Counted from the first letter of the stretch, positions 36,086-57,340 are shown. The stretch: DNA of 64,000 nt from Brasenia schreberi (GCA_036023115.1 JAYKKT010000090.1:28417501-28481500), one strand, 5' to 3'. A program made the numbers and translations. Notes: a model not told the origin generated them from the sequence alone.

Positions 36086-38379
36086 GCGACATCCAATGTT
36101 CTCGTGTCAATCAACCCAACACGAGCATGACTCGTTTTACTTTGTGTCAATACACACCTAATACTCCGGAAATGAAAAAAAATGCTGATTGATTCTTCAT
36201 GAAAAACCCAAAAATAGGAGTTTGCTGAGAGAGAGGTTGGATGTTAGCATTGGCAACACCAAATGCCGGGATTCGGGTTGTTCCTATCTTGTGCTTGAAA
36301 TGACACGAGAATAACTGGATTTTTTGTGGCATTTTAGATGAATGCGGAGACAACAGAAGACACGTATGCATAAAATTAATATTGGTTTTCAGGTTATGTT
36401 CGTGTCAGGTTTTCATGTACAAACCAAACCATAGCATGTTATAACCTTATACGTAGAACACGTGATTTAAACCTATGGGTCGAGAGCTATATAATATAGA
36501 GAGAGAAAGAGAAAGAGGAAAAAATAGTATAGGCATGTACATCCATACACGCTGAAATCCACTTAAAAATCTCTATTTTTTTTCGACATAATTAACAATA
36601 AATATTTGATTTTTAAAAATAAATAGTGAAGAGAGTATTAACAATCTTTTTTTTATTACTGAAAAAAAGTCTTTCTCAAAGGTTTTAGTTTCTACTCATT
36701 GAGATAGTCGACCTTAATAGATGTATACGTACACATCAGGTCATAATCAGGTCGGTTTTGTTCACCCGAACCTCAGCAGGTCGAAACTAAAAACGAATGG
36801 ATAGCGTACGTGGACCTGCTTTTGACTCAAACCCGATCCGTAGACCTGATTTTCCGTCCCCTATTATTCTTACCCGAAGTTGTCGGTGGGTCCGGACATC
36901 AAATACGAACTTGAACGAAAAATCCAATCCAAGGGTAGGAACGTCATCTACACAGCGAAGACTGACCCAGGAGTCAGGGTATTATTGTCATTCAACATGG
37001 CCGTGGGATGGGATCCTGGCTTCAAATGGAAAATTAGAGAAACTTCTAGCTAGTGCTGATTGCATGTGGGCATATTTTTTACGTGTCCAAGTTATGCTTT
37101 TTGCATCTAGGCTGTTGCTGAGATATTTTATTTTAGTCTCTAACTACTCCAGCTCTTCTCTTCCCAAGATAGAGCTCTTTTTGTATTTTCTCTAAAATTA
37201 AGCTTCAGTTATCCAGATCATAGCATTTAAATTTTGCTGATTTGCTGTTAATTTTTCTTATTTGGGATAGATTTGGTGTCATGCTAATGGAGCATGAGGT
37301 AGTTCACAAAACCTTTTTGAGACGAAAAAAGACCAATGTGTGGCCAGTTTAGCTTAACTCGAAGAAGCTTGTCTCATTAAATATTTAGAAATAGAGAGGA
37401 AGCAATAGTTTCAAATTACATGGTCTTACTAAAACATTTTTACCATTCTAATCTATTTGAATAATTTTGTACGTGGTACATTTAAGTACAAAGGTATTAT
37501 ACTTTTAATTCAAATTTCAATCATTCGTCTCAAAAATATAATGATAGAAATGCTTATGTAAGATTATGTACCGACAGACATTGTGTATTTGCCACTTTGA
37601 TTATATAGAGAAAATATAGCCGATGTGCACACTCATTTCTGCTTTAATCTTCTTAAATATGTCAAAGGTTCAATCTTTAATATAAATGATAAAGCAAAAC
37701 ACAAATTGTATTTAATGTACATGTAAAAGTAACTTTGAAATTTGAATTCCAATCGTTGATCTCACCGATCAAAGGTTGAGCATGAATGGATGTACATATG
37801 GACTAATCTCTCTCTCTCACTATCTCTCTCTCTATCTATCTATCTATATATATATATAGGTAGTTAATTAGTTAGAGAGAGGTTAAATGTATAATGAGTT
37901 CATGATCAACATGCCCCTGGAGGGCTCACTAGAAATCACCCAAATCAGCAAGTTTTAATTTATGTCGGGTATATTAATTTATGCCTAAATTAGTCGCAGC
38001 AAGGCTCGTCTCTGTCATAATGACTTGGTTCTTACAAATATAACTAGATTTGAAATTCTATTTGTGTATCTAACATAGCTTTTAATGTACATTATAGGTA
38101 ACGGTGTGAGATCATAACAAGCAACACAATCTGGATTTATTCAACTTGTTTTATAGCCCTAAATGTCTATTTCATACTATTTTATCGCACCAATATTAAA
38201 AAGGCCTAAAAGTATATTGTTTGCGAAAAAATATAACCTTATGACATGTTTCCCATTACCTTGTTGGTTCTTCTAAACAAATTTTAGGTCCATCGGGTGA
38301 CTTAGTTGTAAACATCGTGTTTTACTAATGGTAGCTTATGCATTAATATATTCAGGTCGACACAGTGAACAATGCTAGG

Positions 38380-38520
38380 TAGACATGGCTGGTTCAAAAC
38401 CGGGTTGGCTTTCGAATCAGAACTGTACTGCCCGTGGATTGATAACGGAACCACCTCCTTAATTGAGGAACCTGGGTTCGATTATGGTTCATGGCTTTTG
38501 AACCCACATTGCCCTGGTAT
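38380..38520 (+). mobile_element. hAT-like element left end
   Basis: TAGACATGGCTGGTTC at 38380-38395 is identical to the left terminus of the bounded element at 56593. GGTTC/GAACC-rich sequence follows to about 38500. The other end could not be placed. Confidence 0.5.
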
Positions 38521-38853
38521 GCACCAGGGCCATCACTCGCGAATCTAGAATTATTTGTGGGGTGGGGCAAACAACCTATTCAACCATTTAAGATGGGACG
38601 AAGTATGTATAATAGCCAAGAATTCGATCACATCCTTTAAATTTTCTATTTATTTTTCAAACTTCAGGTGGGGTGGCCACCCCATCTAGCCTCAAGGTAG
38701 ATCCGCCACCGCCTGCCATTAAAGCAAAAAAGTTTGAAACGGTTGTCAGCGGTATGTCTATATTTGATCCGACCTAAACCTCAATGGAACGGGTATGGGT
38801 TCTCGTTCTTCTTTTCTTTATGGCTAATGAAAGGAGTTATAATGGCGGGAATG

Positions 38854-38891
<38 letters not shown>

Positions 38892-39070
38892 ATCTGATTT
38901 TGTCCACCATTCACATATTTGGTAGTGTAACTTCAAAAAATTTAGGAGTTTTTGAAAACAGATATTTATACTTATAAAAAGTAATGATCGAACATGATCC
39001 AATCATTCTCTCTTATATAATATTGAGTGTTGGGTCCTTATCTCTGTGTTCTAATCCAAACTTGATAAGG

Positions 39071-39108
39071 TCGGGTCGGGTTGGGTTGGGTTGGGTTGGG
39101 GTTGGGGT
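39071..39108 (+). repeat. G-rich GGGTT tandem repeat
   Basis: Successive TCGGG, TTGGG and TTGGGG units form six or more G-runs spaced by two bases. It resembles a telomere-like or quadruplex-forming tract, but the plant telomere unit TTTAGGG is absent. Confidence 0.85.
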
Positions 39109-39394
39109 TACACACATCGGATCAATGCTGCCATCTCCTATTGAAAGGAGTCTTTTTTATGGCAAGGACAAAAGAAATTTGATTCAATATGAGCGTTTCG
39201 TTTTGCAATACGTCAAAAAAGAAGAATTTGTTCAAACATTGCAATCTACTATGCACAAGTCGTACAGCGAGTTCCTTAGGTAGCAAGTTAAATAAACTAG
39301 TAATATATGAAGAATGTGTAATGCATTATTTGTTTCCGCAAGGACGTCTCAAAATATATTAAAGAATCATCAAAGAATAAAGATATGGCACAAC

Positions 39395-39482
39395 TAGCAA
39401 CAGCTCACCTGGCCAGGGTATTGGATCACCAAGTCGAAGGTCATGAATTTGATATCCGAGATGTGCATCTGGCTTCTTGCCA
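39395..39482 (+). mobile_element. SINE copy
   Basis: CAGCTCACCTGGCCAGGG (A-box region), GGTCATGAATTTGATA (B-box region) and GATGTGCATCTGGCTTC follow the family order. It is joined within 45 bp to another copy. Confidence 0.65.
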
Positions 39483-39523
39483 ACCCAATGTTCAAAAGAA
39501 TATTTACAAAAATAAAGATATAA

Positions 39524-39645
39524 AGGGCCAAGAGCTTTAGCTCAACGGCCAGGTTGCTACTTGTAGGAGTTCGACTCCCAAAGGGTGCATATATGTGGCT
39601 GTGTGTAAGGCTCCGGTCTTTTATTGTAACAAAAAAGAAAAAAAG
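39524..39645 (+). mobile_element. tRNA-derived SINE with clear A and B boxes
   Basis: TTTAGCTCAACGGCCAGG (A box, from 39537) and GTAGGAGTTCGACTCCC (B box, from about 39562) are well preserved. The body and tail (AAGGCTCCGGTC, TTGTAACAAAAAAG) match the other copies. The 3' A-rich tail ends near 39645. Confidence 0.75.
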
Positions 39646-39671
39646 ATGTAGCACTTGAAGGGCGATTTTCT

Positions 39672-39760
39672 AACATTGTTGTTGTTGATGAGGAGTTCGA
39701 CTGTCGGAAGGTGTATGTGTGGGTGTGTTAAACTTTGGCCTTCTCTTGTAACAATAAATA
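39672..39760 (+). mobile_element. SINE 3' part
   Basis: GAGGAGTTCGACTGTC (B box), GGTGTATGTGTGGGTGTG, CTTTGGCCTTC and TTGTAACAATAAA repeat the body and tail of the copy just upstream, without its A box. Confidence 0.6.
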
Positions 39761-42700
39761 AATATAAAGAGAGACATTAGTATATACTAGCACTGTGTTA
39801 GAAAATGCAAACAAATTTTTACCATCTACTTTTGGTGATAGATCCTTAAAACCTTAAGATTTATATTTATAAAGTGAAAATAACATATGTACTTATAGGT
39901 ACACTTTATTTACAAAAATGATTTTACTTTTCAAATTTCAAATCTCAATCATCTATCACAATGAATGGTTGAGATTTATTTATAATACTTAAAGGTATTA
40001 ACTTATACAAGTTTCTCTCTCCCTATATATATATATATATATAAAGAATCAAAAGGATCTAATAAATAAGACGTATGTTTAGCCTTTTAGGCATGATAGT
40101 GATTGGTGGAGGACTGATTCGTGTCCAAACCAACAGCACAGTGACACGAATATGGTGAAGATGATGGCCACCGCACACGTTTAGCTTTTCTTTAATGAGC
40201 CATACTAGCCATCTACATCTTGATTCCTCTTAGTCATGTGACACGCCAAAATTTCCGTGCCCTAATGATAAAATTGGTTAATTAGGGGATAAAGGGAAGA
40301 ACGATAAATCTTTAATTAAAAGAAAAGTTAAGTATTATTACCTTTAAAATAGAACTATACTGCCCAAAAAAGTGTTGCTTTTGGTGGTAGCCTTTTTGGG
40401 GCATTTCCCAAAGTTTTTTTTTTATTCTTTTATGCTTTTTCTTCCCTTTGGAATAAAGAGATGGAAGAGAATAAAGATCCAGTATAGTTGTAAAAAAAAA
40501 ACATTTAGAAAGATATGTGTTCCCTGACCTCTTCTGGAATATAAGCTTGAAACCTTGTTTCTTTCACCTTTCTTCAAAACAAGACCTTCCTAAAGGCTCG
40601 TAAAATTTTCAAGCTGCTTGTACATTGGCTTGGTTCAACTCGCACTCAGCTTGTTCAACACTTTTGAGTTGATTCCGTTTACCATCTACTCCCTCTTATA
40701 TATATATATATATATATATAAAGAGAGAGAGAGAGAGATTGATATATGTTAGTACAGTGGTAAGCCCTATCAAATCCAAAAAGAAGTTCACTCGTTAATG
40801 GATGAAATTTAAATTGAGAAAGTAAAATGAATGCATCCCAATAAAGTATAATTGCAAAAGTATATAATATATGTATACTTTTTCCTTTTTTAAATCAAAA
40901 TTTTAACTATTTATCAGCTATGATAAATGGTCAAGATTTGTTTGAATTTGCTAGCATGTAAGTGTGATAACATATACGAGGCTTTATATAGAGAGAAAAA
41001 TCTAGATTTAGGGAATAACCATTTTATCATTAAGATAAACTATTAAGTGGCAAAATAGAAAGCATGGCAACCTCTAAACGTATCTACCATTTAATTCAAA
41101 CATCCACAATTGATAACGTCAGTCAAATGGTAGAGATGATGAGTTCTTTGTTGTTCTGTTCCTAAACCTAAATTCTCTCTATATATAATAGCAATATTAA
41201 ATGTTAAAATATATAAATAAATCTGAATAATCTATTTTAGAAAATAGATGGTTGATACTAAAATATTGTACTTAAATTAATTATTCTTACAAAACATATA
41301 GGTTTACCTTTTGCTTCTAAAATTCAAAGATAAACAGTAGCATTTGTTTGAACATGCTAGTATATAATATTACTCCCATATATCAACCTTAAACCTGACT
41401 CATGGACCCAATATGTGATTGATCTTCTTCCATCCAAACTTCATTTTTTGTATGGACAGTTGTGGAGCGTGTCGGAACGGGTTCCCCTATATCTGACTCT
41501 ATACTCGAGGTACACGTAGGGGATGAGTATGGGTTTGAGTTTTTTAATCTACTGGATGGGTACACGATGCCGCTCATCTTAACTTTAATTCCAGTAGAAA
41601 TTATAAGTTTAAAAATATTTTGGATTAACATCTTAAATCTAATGTAAATAATTGAAAAAAATTAAGATTATGCGTTTGAATTTTATATATATATTTTTTA
41701 TATTAAGTACTTGCGTCTTTATGTTCAGACACGTTTATATAATTGTACTTCTTATCCGGTACCGGCTATATTGCCATCCGCCGGTCCGGGGAGAAGGTTA
41801 GGGCAAACCCAAGCCACCACCACTCAAGCTGCGAGTGAGGGCAGGGTTGCCACGTCACGGCCAATAATGTCATCACACGTGGCCAAACCCCACGCCTTTT
41901 AGCAGAACGCAGTGATCTTCGTTCTCTACCAAAGAACGTGGAAATTTGGGTGGCATGGGTTTTCGGGGCCCACTTCACGGGTATGGATTGGGCTCCCCGT
42001 CATCGTCGTTGTTGGGAACCGGATCCGGTTCTGACCCAAAAGGCAGTTAACAGATCGGATTTGGATTGGATCTTCAATTATGAAATCCGACTAACTGGAC
42101 GTTCGACAATTGGATTTGGATTTTTATTGGGTTTAACCGACTCTGATCATGGGTGTTGGTTTGGGTAAGCCCCACACAGTTTTACTCCAAAATGGATTGG
42201 ATCTTCGATTATTGTAATATGCATGAGAAAAGTTATATATTGGTAGTTTCTTTGAGATGTTTTTCTACTTGCGTGTTTGATACAAGGTTCCAGGAGACAT
42301 ATGGACCTCGACTTTTTAGTGCTCATAGTTCTAAGTTCTATTGTGCGACAATCATGAAACATGGTTCACTCATATACAACTATGATTTCACATGACAACT
42401 TGAGAAAAAAACTTTGGCTCCAGGGAAAAAGTGAGCCACAAGAACTAGACTCAAGGGTTTTACATGAAAGCTTAAGCATCTCACTCTCTCTCTCGTGTTG
42501 TTATTGTACTTCGCATGAATCTACGTATAAGTACTATTTGCAAATTAAACATAAAATCATGGTTCCTTACAATCATAATTTCAAGTATATGTGGGTCTAA
42601 GCCTGCAATTCTAAAATCAAGATCATTGCATCGTTAATTAAACACACTAAGCACTTCTCCATAGGGTACTCGGTCTTGGATGATCATTACTATCATCTAA

Positions 42701-43171
42701 AGTTATCTAAAGGAATGTCTTCCATTAACAATGTAATACTGAATTATACCTTCTTTTATTTTATTTTTCTTGACCATTGCTCACTTGATATTTTCCCTCT
42801 ATCTCAACCTCATTCTTCTATTTATCATATCCTTATTATTCTATATAACAAGATATAATCTTGTTAGGCTTGCCAATATAAAAATCTTCTAGGTCTCACC
42901 ATTGTTCGGAAAAAAAAAACAAGATGGTCTCAAATTTCTTGTAGAGATGTCAAAATGGGCTTGGCCCAGAGAATTCCGGCCCATATTTGAAGCAGGGCCA
43001 AATGGACCGGTCCATATGTCCCTGGGGCTGATGCGGGCCGGGTTGGGTTTCCCACAGGATCACAGTCCCATTGGATATTAGACCTAGTCTATAAGACCTG
43101 ATCCAAATCCAACCACAATTTTTTAGGCTTCAACCAACCATATACACATACACATACACATGTAATAAAAA

Positions 43172-43176
<5 letters not shown>

Positions 43177-43232
<56 letters not shown>
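43177..43232. repeat. (AT)n microsatellite
   Basis: Pure AT alternation of about 56 bp within a longer TA-, CA- and ATG-rich stretch (43140-43400). Confidence 0.95.
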
Positions 43233-43234
<2 letters not shown>

Positions 43235-44985
43235 CATATATATACATGCACATACATGTAATGGAAAAAACTATATATAGTACATATATATGAATATTCA
43301 TATTTATACATGTATGTATATACATGCAATAAAAAATTATTCATACATGCAATATAGTATATATACATATAAATATGTAATTGAAAAACTATATATGTGT
43401 GTGTGGGGTGACTCGTCCCTTCCCATAACAACATCTCTAGTTTCTTGAGAACGCTTTAGAAAAGACTCGAAAAGCTGGTCTAGTTAATGCTTCTCCATGC
43501 ATAAAAGTTCAAATCGGCAAATGCATGTCTAGTTAGATCCCAATATGAATTCAAATAGATCCTCTTTTTCATGCTTGATGTGACCATGAGAATTTGGATT
43601 TGGATTTGAATATGATTCATTGAAATTCCTATGATATGTTTTATGTCGATCAAGTCGGAATTGTTCTATTGGGCGTGCGAGAATGCAAGTGCGTACGCGT
43701 GCCACATTTCATTTTGCATATTCTTCATATATGCTTCCTTCATATTTTGGTGAATCATGTGCTTGTTTAGTAATGCTTATAATTTGTATGATTTTCATCA
43801 AAATAACAAACTTTCGTTTGAGTAAAAAAATCATCCTTTGAGGATAACAGTGCTAGCATTTATGTTAGACTCTTTATCATTACTCATCTCTTTAATGAGA
43901 CAATTCATATTTAAAAAGAAAAAAGTAAAGTAGTTTTATCTTTTTTTTTATTATATATATAATTGAATATAGACTATTTGATCAAAGAGATAAACCATGA
44001 ATATGATCATGAATAGTCTTAACGTTAATTAGAGTCTAGTTATTATAAATCAATCAAAACATATATGACATTGTCATCCAAGAAACCAGTCGGCCTCTGC
44101 CGGAATGGAGAAGCCTTTTAATATATGAAGTCAACCAAAACAATTTGAAGAAACCAGTCGTCAGTTCTATGACGTTCAGAACGTCCTATGACATCTTAGC
44201 CGTCTAAACAATTTGATGGATGGCTACAAGGATTAGTAAAGAAAAGAAGAAACTATCCATGTGCCGTGATAAAGAAGTCAACCAAGACACAACTTTTTAT
44301 TCCTTGACTTTTAATTCTTTTTATACCGATGGATACGAGAATAACTTTTAGATTTGAATGGTCATGAAAATAAATATTTAAGTTGATTGATGTTAAAGAC
44401 TATTAATTTGATGGGTATCAAACTTAAGTCCATATTAATGACATGAAAATTAAGTCTATAAAAATAAATATTTGATAATTAACTTTTAATAGCATGACAA
44501 ATATTTTATAACAGTACAAGTTAGTTCTGAATATACTAATATAAATTTATATAGTATATCAATTTCATGCTTTCTAACATTGATTGGTTTATTTCTAAAC
44601 TAATGTTATAAATGTAAATTAGTATTCTAATTAATAACTAAATGTTTAGATAAAATTAATTTTGATTAGTAATTAATATCTAAAGTTAGGTTTTTATTAG
44701 AAAATGTTTTTGAATACATGTTTTAAACATTTTAATGAAGTTTTATTAAATACACCATGCATTAATAAACTTATTTTAAATATTAATTTTATTTCAATTA
44801 TTTAGTCTTTTATTTAAATATTTATTTATATTAATAATTTAGTATTAACATGGCAAGAAGGTACTAAAATTGATCTGTATAATACTATAAAATACTAAAT
44901 TGAAGTTTAACACCATTCAGCATTAAGCCAGTGCCATGTTAACATTAACGTTAGCGCGATGTCACACATGCCACGTAAATACCAA

Positions 44986-44988
<3 letters not shown>

Positions 44989-45077
<89 letters not shown>
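44989..45077. repeat. Compound (CA)n-(TA)n microsatellite
   Basis: About 40 bp of CA alternation run directly into about 49 bp of TA alternation. Confidence 0.95.
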
Positions 45078-45084
<7 letters not shown>

Positions 45085-45581
45085 GAGCAACATGTCAGCA
45101 ACTACACCAAATCACAAACCTTCATGAACACCGCTAGCCCCGGTATTGAAAGTGAAATAGTATACATAAGCGAACTTTGGGTAAACCACATGATACTAAT
45201 ACAAAGTTTTTCCTATTTAAAATTAGCCAAGTTAAGATGAATAGTTTTGAAAGAAACTTAAAACCACTATTTCCGGAAGTCTCTATAGTATATAAATATG
45301 TTTGATCATAAACATATTTGTGAGGGGACTGCAGCTATTTTCCAAAGTCTGTGTAACATATAAATATTATTTTATATAAATATATCTGAAAGGGGGACTG
45401 CCAAAACTCGTATGCCTTTAGAAGTGGACGACCATGATACAAAATACGTACATCATTAACACTAGGCTTTTCGAGTTGTGTTGATGTTGGCTTTTCGTGT
45501 CGCATCAATACCGGTGGCCAATTCAAAATAGGTACTCGTGTTGTATACTATGAGATCTTTAGTGTTACTTCATATGACAAG

Positions 45582-45790
45582 AACCTAGATCGAACTAGAC
45601 ACAAATGATATATGACATGAAAAGCTAACATGAGAAGCCCCTATCTTGGTGTCAATATACGTGCTTTATGCTATGATCTACTTCATATGACAAGATCATA
45701 GCATAAAGCACGTATATTGACACCAAGATAGGGGCTTCTCATGTTAGCTTTTCATGTCATATATCATTTGTGTCTAGTTCGATCTAGGTT
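45582..45790. repeat. Perfect 98-bp inverted repeat with 13-bp loop
   Basis: The left arm 45582-45679 is the exact reverse complement of the right arm 45693-45790. Each outer pair sums to 91372, and I found no mismatch when comparing base by base. The loop is ACTTCATATGACA. The loop plus two bases of the right arm (45680-45694) is identical to the 15 bp just left of the left arm (45567-45581). No terminal TG/CA or target duplication typical of a transposon was seen. A transcript would fold into a long perfect hairpin. Confidence 0.97.
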
Positions 45791-46382
45791 ATCGGGTTGT
45801 GTCGTTTCGTGTGTGTGATCTATACAAACAAACTTCGTCGAAGTTTTCATTTTACTTTGAGTGGACATATACAAGCTTTGCAAAATTTAACTTTCGACGT
45901 TGAATCCGTCTTCGGTCTCGGGACTAACAATTGAAGAATGTTTAATGATAAGTTTAATTAAGTAAAAAATAAAAATAAAATAAGACTCACATATGTTATA
46001 TATTAAAATTTCATCCATTCAACTGTTCAAGTGAGAGATGAACGGCCGTAAGTTCAAACCGAAAATCAAACTTCTAGAACTCCCAAACTTATAGCCGTCC
46101 ATTTAAAAGGTAAAGTAAAAAAATGAATTTTATGAAATATGATTTGACATGTCATGTGTGAGCCAACCCGAGAGAATGGCAGAACGACCAAAAGTCTATA
46201 TTGCCCGAAGCTGCAAAAGCAAAGAAAGAAATATGGGGGCATCTTTAACGGAAAAGATGGAAAGCAATTTGGTAAGAAGCAAAGTAGGCTGGAATGAAAA
46301 TTTACCCGGGAAAATGTCCGTTTACTTCCAAATCTTCCTCAGTTTCTTGCAGAATCTTTCACAGAACACAAAAAGAGAAGCA

Positions 46383-46390
46383 TATAAAAA
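46383..46390 (+). promoter_or_regulatory. TATA box of the MPK6-like gene
   Basis: TATAAAAA lies just upstream of a CT-rich tract (46399-46422). This is a common plant core-promoter layout and places the start of transcription near 46410-46420. The assignment is by position only. Confidence 0.5.
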
Positions 46391-46424
46391 AGCGAGCCCT
46401 CTCTTTCTCTCTCTCTCTCTCTTT

Positions 46425-46517
46425 ATGATTATTGGTTGGTTCTACTGTTCTCAGTTCAATCGGAAAAGGAATCCTGTCTCTGTTTGTGTGTGTGCTTTGG
46501 TAATTCTAGTGTGTTGA
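46425..46517 (+). CDS. Possible upstream ORF in the MPK6-like leader, 30 codons
   Basis: The first ATG downstream of the putative TATA box opens a frame of 30 codons ending at TGA 46515-46517. It is out of frame with the kinase start and resembles no known peptide. It would matter only if transcription starts upstream of 46425. Confidence 0.35.
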   Translation: MIIGWFYCSQFNRKRNPVSVCVCALVILVC

Positions 46518-46695
46518 GAATAATCGTAAAAGGATATACTTTTTGTTGATACTTGCGGGTTTTGACAGCATTCGGAAAAGGATTCCTCAATATTTCACTT
46601 GTGTTGACAATTCTAGGGTTTCGAGGGCGATCGGAAAAGGATTCCCTCCCTCTCTCTCGACAATCTTAGAATTTCCTGAGCAATCGCGAAAGATC
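46459..46695 (+). repeat. Five degenerate repeats in the MPK6-like 5' leader
   Basis: A core like ATCGGAAAAGGATTCC recurs at about 46459, 46522, 46570, 46629 and 46682, with spacings of 48 to 63 bp. GACAATTCTAGGGTTTCGAG-like sequence lies between several of them. The units diverge gradually; the last (ATCGCGAAAGATC) is just before the start codon. Confidence 0.8.
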
Positions 46696-46716
46696 TGTGT
46701 GTGTGCAAGGATTTCG

Positions 46717-54870
<8,154 letters not shown>

Positions 54871-56592
54871 CATTTTTCTCCTATTTATGTGCGTCAATTG
54901 TTGTAAGGTTGATTTATGTGGTGATTTTTCTGTAAATATGCATATTTGTTTGACCCCCAAGGATAAGCCTCTTAGTTTGACAGGGGTGCCTGTTTTTATT
55001 GGTACTTATTCTCCTGTTCATGAACATCGTTTAGCTTTTCAAGTCTGGTGTTGTACGAGTCCATGAAATAAAAAAAAATCTTTGGTGGGTAATGTTTCTA
55101 TCTAAACCATCTGAATCAGTCTCCCAGTTATAGCGGTTGGATCTTAAGGAATCATGTTACTTGTCTTGAAATTCGCTCAAATATTAAGCTAAAACTTGAT
55201 TTTGGGTAATCATTTGGATCTTCATGGTTGCTGTTCCTACAGGGAGATGTACTGAATTTTAGTACATGCTCTTAGGAGCACCACGAATGAGGTAATGTTC
55301 ATCATTTCATGTTGCTCGCTTATATTTTCCATAAATTACATTTGATGGGACTGTATTTGGTGCAGGGTAAGTCCTTCAAACGCAGCAAGAGGCGTTTGTG
55401 TAGCTCTCTCTCTCTCTCGCACACATACACGTGCGCACACAAACGCCGGAACACTCATATTTCTTGGTGTGCAAAAGTGGTAAACTGTCAGTTCAACAAT
55501 ATATATATATATATTTGATTGAAAAGGCTGTTTGCTTTGTGGATTCTTCTGCATCTTCAATTTTTTACTCTCATTTATAAGGTTGATGACTTGTGAAATG
55601 AAGCCTTAAAACAGGGGCTGGTCGTTTGTGGGACTTGCTCTTCTAAGAGAAAGACCCATTTTAAGAGCTTGAATTTCAGGTACTTAACCTGTTAGATGTC
55701 TTTTCCTTTTCTCCTTTTTATTGAACCGGCTGGGTAAGCGACACCCCTATTAGAAATGCACATCCACAGCATCAAACTGATGACCAACTTGAATCTTCTC
55801 TCGAGGAGAGTTGTGGTTCCTGGAATACGAATTTTCTCCACATTAAAACTCATCAAGTTCAATCTATGACCAGTCTCCCCGTTGCAAATTGGTACTTATT
55901 GGGTATAAAATTAATCTGCTTCTGTGTTCCTGCGAACAGGGTGGGAGCTTCCGAGCCAGAAGAGCTAGAACCTCTAACCTTGTGCTAGGATATATGCCAA
56001 TGATACCATCTTCTTTGATTGAATGGTATTCAAACCAAAGAAAGGTAATTGAATGGAATTGGGCCTCCCAAAAGGTAGCAGATGTGGGCAGAGGTTTTGT
56101 CCGGCCGAACGGAGATTGGCCCTCGAGTGCCGTCCCATCCCATTAGCCAATTTAGCTCTCAATATCTTTCAATTAAAAAATTTAGAAGTAGAATGGATGC
56201 TGTTTCATTGATTTCCTTTAAACGAAAGCACGTATGCCAATGCCTTTTTGGGGAGTTTATAATGCAATCAAAGAAATTGTTATTTTTTTTTTATAGAAAG
56301 ATCGATGTCTTACTCCGTTGATTCGAGGAACTTGTAATAATGAATTTGTAAAATGGATCCGTTTATCATAAAGAGATTTCCTGTTCCTGTTTCGCTGCTT
56401 GCTTACCCTTCTTCATCTTCCGATACAGGATGGCGAGCCATTTGTCAGCAAATGGTGATACAGAGAAAGGAACCTGGTACTGTTTAGGAGAGTAGGTGTT
56501 CGAGAGTACTGCTGCTGCCCTCCTAGTTTCATCATATTCAACTCATCTATAGTTCCTTCCTGAAGTGTGATGGGCATCATTATCATTATAGA

Positions 56593-56903
56593 TAGACATG
56601 GCTGGTTCTGAACCAGCTTGGCGGTTTCAACCAAAAATGAACTGGTTGGAACTGGAACCGTTGAAATTGGGGCTCCTTTGGTTTGGTTCTGGTTCACCTT
56701 CTATGAATTGGCTGTTCCAAACTGTCGGTTTCTTATTTTTTTGTTTTTAATTTCAATTTACTATATTTTTTCTGGGTTTCGGATGGTTTGGACCTTAAAC
56801 TGGAACAAAAAAGCCCTGCTTGGTTTGGTTTCTAGTTTTGAGTAAACCGAAACCACCAGTTTGGAAATACCACTTCCGGCTTACCCGGAACCAGTCATGT
56901 CTA
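56593..56903. mobile_element. hAT-like MITE, 311 bp, with 8-bp target duplication
   Basis: The ends TAGACATGGCTGGTTC and GAACCAGTCATGTCTA form a 16-bp inverted repeat with one mismatch. The 8-bp duplication ATTATAGA flanks the element (56585-56592 and 56904-56911), which fits hAT transposition. The interior has no coding capacity and is rich in GGTTC/GAACC. Related, more decayed copies occur at 7197-7719, 35755-36085 and 38380-38520. Confidence 0.85.
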
Positions 56904-57269
56904 ATTATAGACATGCAGTTAAGTAGTTCACATGTTGCACATTTAATCGGTTGAGTGAAGACCACTACTGAGCTGCTTGATCATGAAGTTAACTCAATTG
57001 CTTGTGAGTGTTGCAAAACACACAAAGAGGCACAATAACACGCAGCACAAGCACACACGGAGTTTACTAGAGCTCCATGACAGACCTGCTTTCAAAGAAA
57101 CCAAGCTAGAAGAATGCACTCACAATCCTATGATTAAATTATGCTAAATCTTTGATGCATATCAAAAGAGAAAAATGCTTCCTTTTCCATAAATAAATCT
57201 TTTTATAAAAAAAAACATGAAATAATCCATTCCAAGCTTTTTCAGTATACAGAAGAAATCTAGTTATGT

Positions 57270-57340
57270 TGAGGCCGAAGCCAAATGCACGTCCCGGGTA
57301 TCGATCTAGTTAACCCCCTTGGCAGGTGAGCCGTTGCTCA
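57270..57340 (-). mobile_element. SINE copy, short
   Basis: On the minus strand: GAGCAACGGCTCACCTGCC (A-box region), GATCGATACCCGGGACGTGC (B-box region and body), TTTGGCTTCGGCCTC. The order is the same as in the other copies. Confidence 0.65.

Larger units (their letters stand above)
35246..46380. other. Gene-free interval between the YTH and MPK6-like genes
   Basis: About 11 kb without a recognisable coding region. It holds GGTTC-rich hAT-like debris (35700-36110 and from 38380), SINEs (39395-39760), a G-rich telomere-like tract (39071-39108), many TA tracts, and the 98-bp inverted repeat at 45582-45790. The segment 41750-42170 is locally GC-rich but matches no family. Confidence 0.5.

Noticed and set aside
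39524..39580. Possible tRNA gene
   Set aside because: A and B boxes are present, but no acceptor stem or anticodon arm can be paired; it belongs to a SINE family.
46543..46716. In-frame extension of the MPK6-like protein upstream of 46717
   Set aside because: The frame is open, but it has no ATG before 46717 and consists of the leader repeats.
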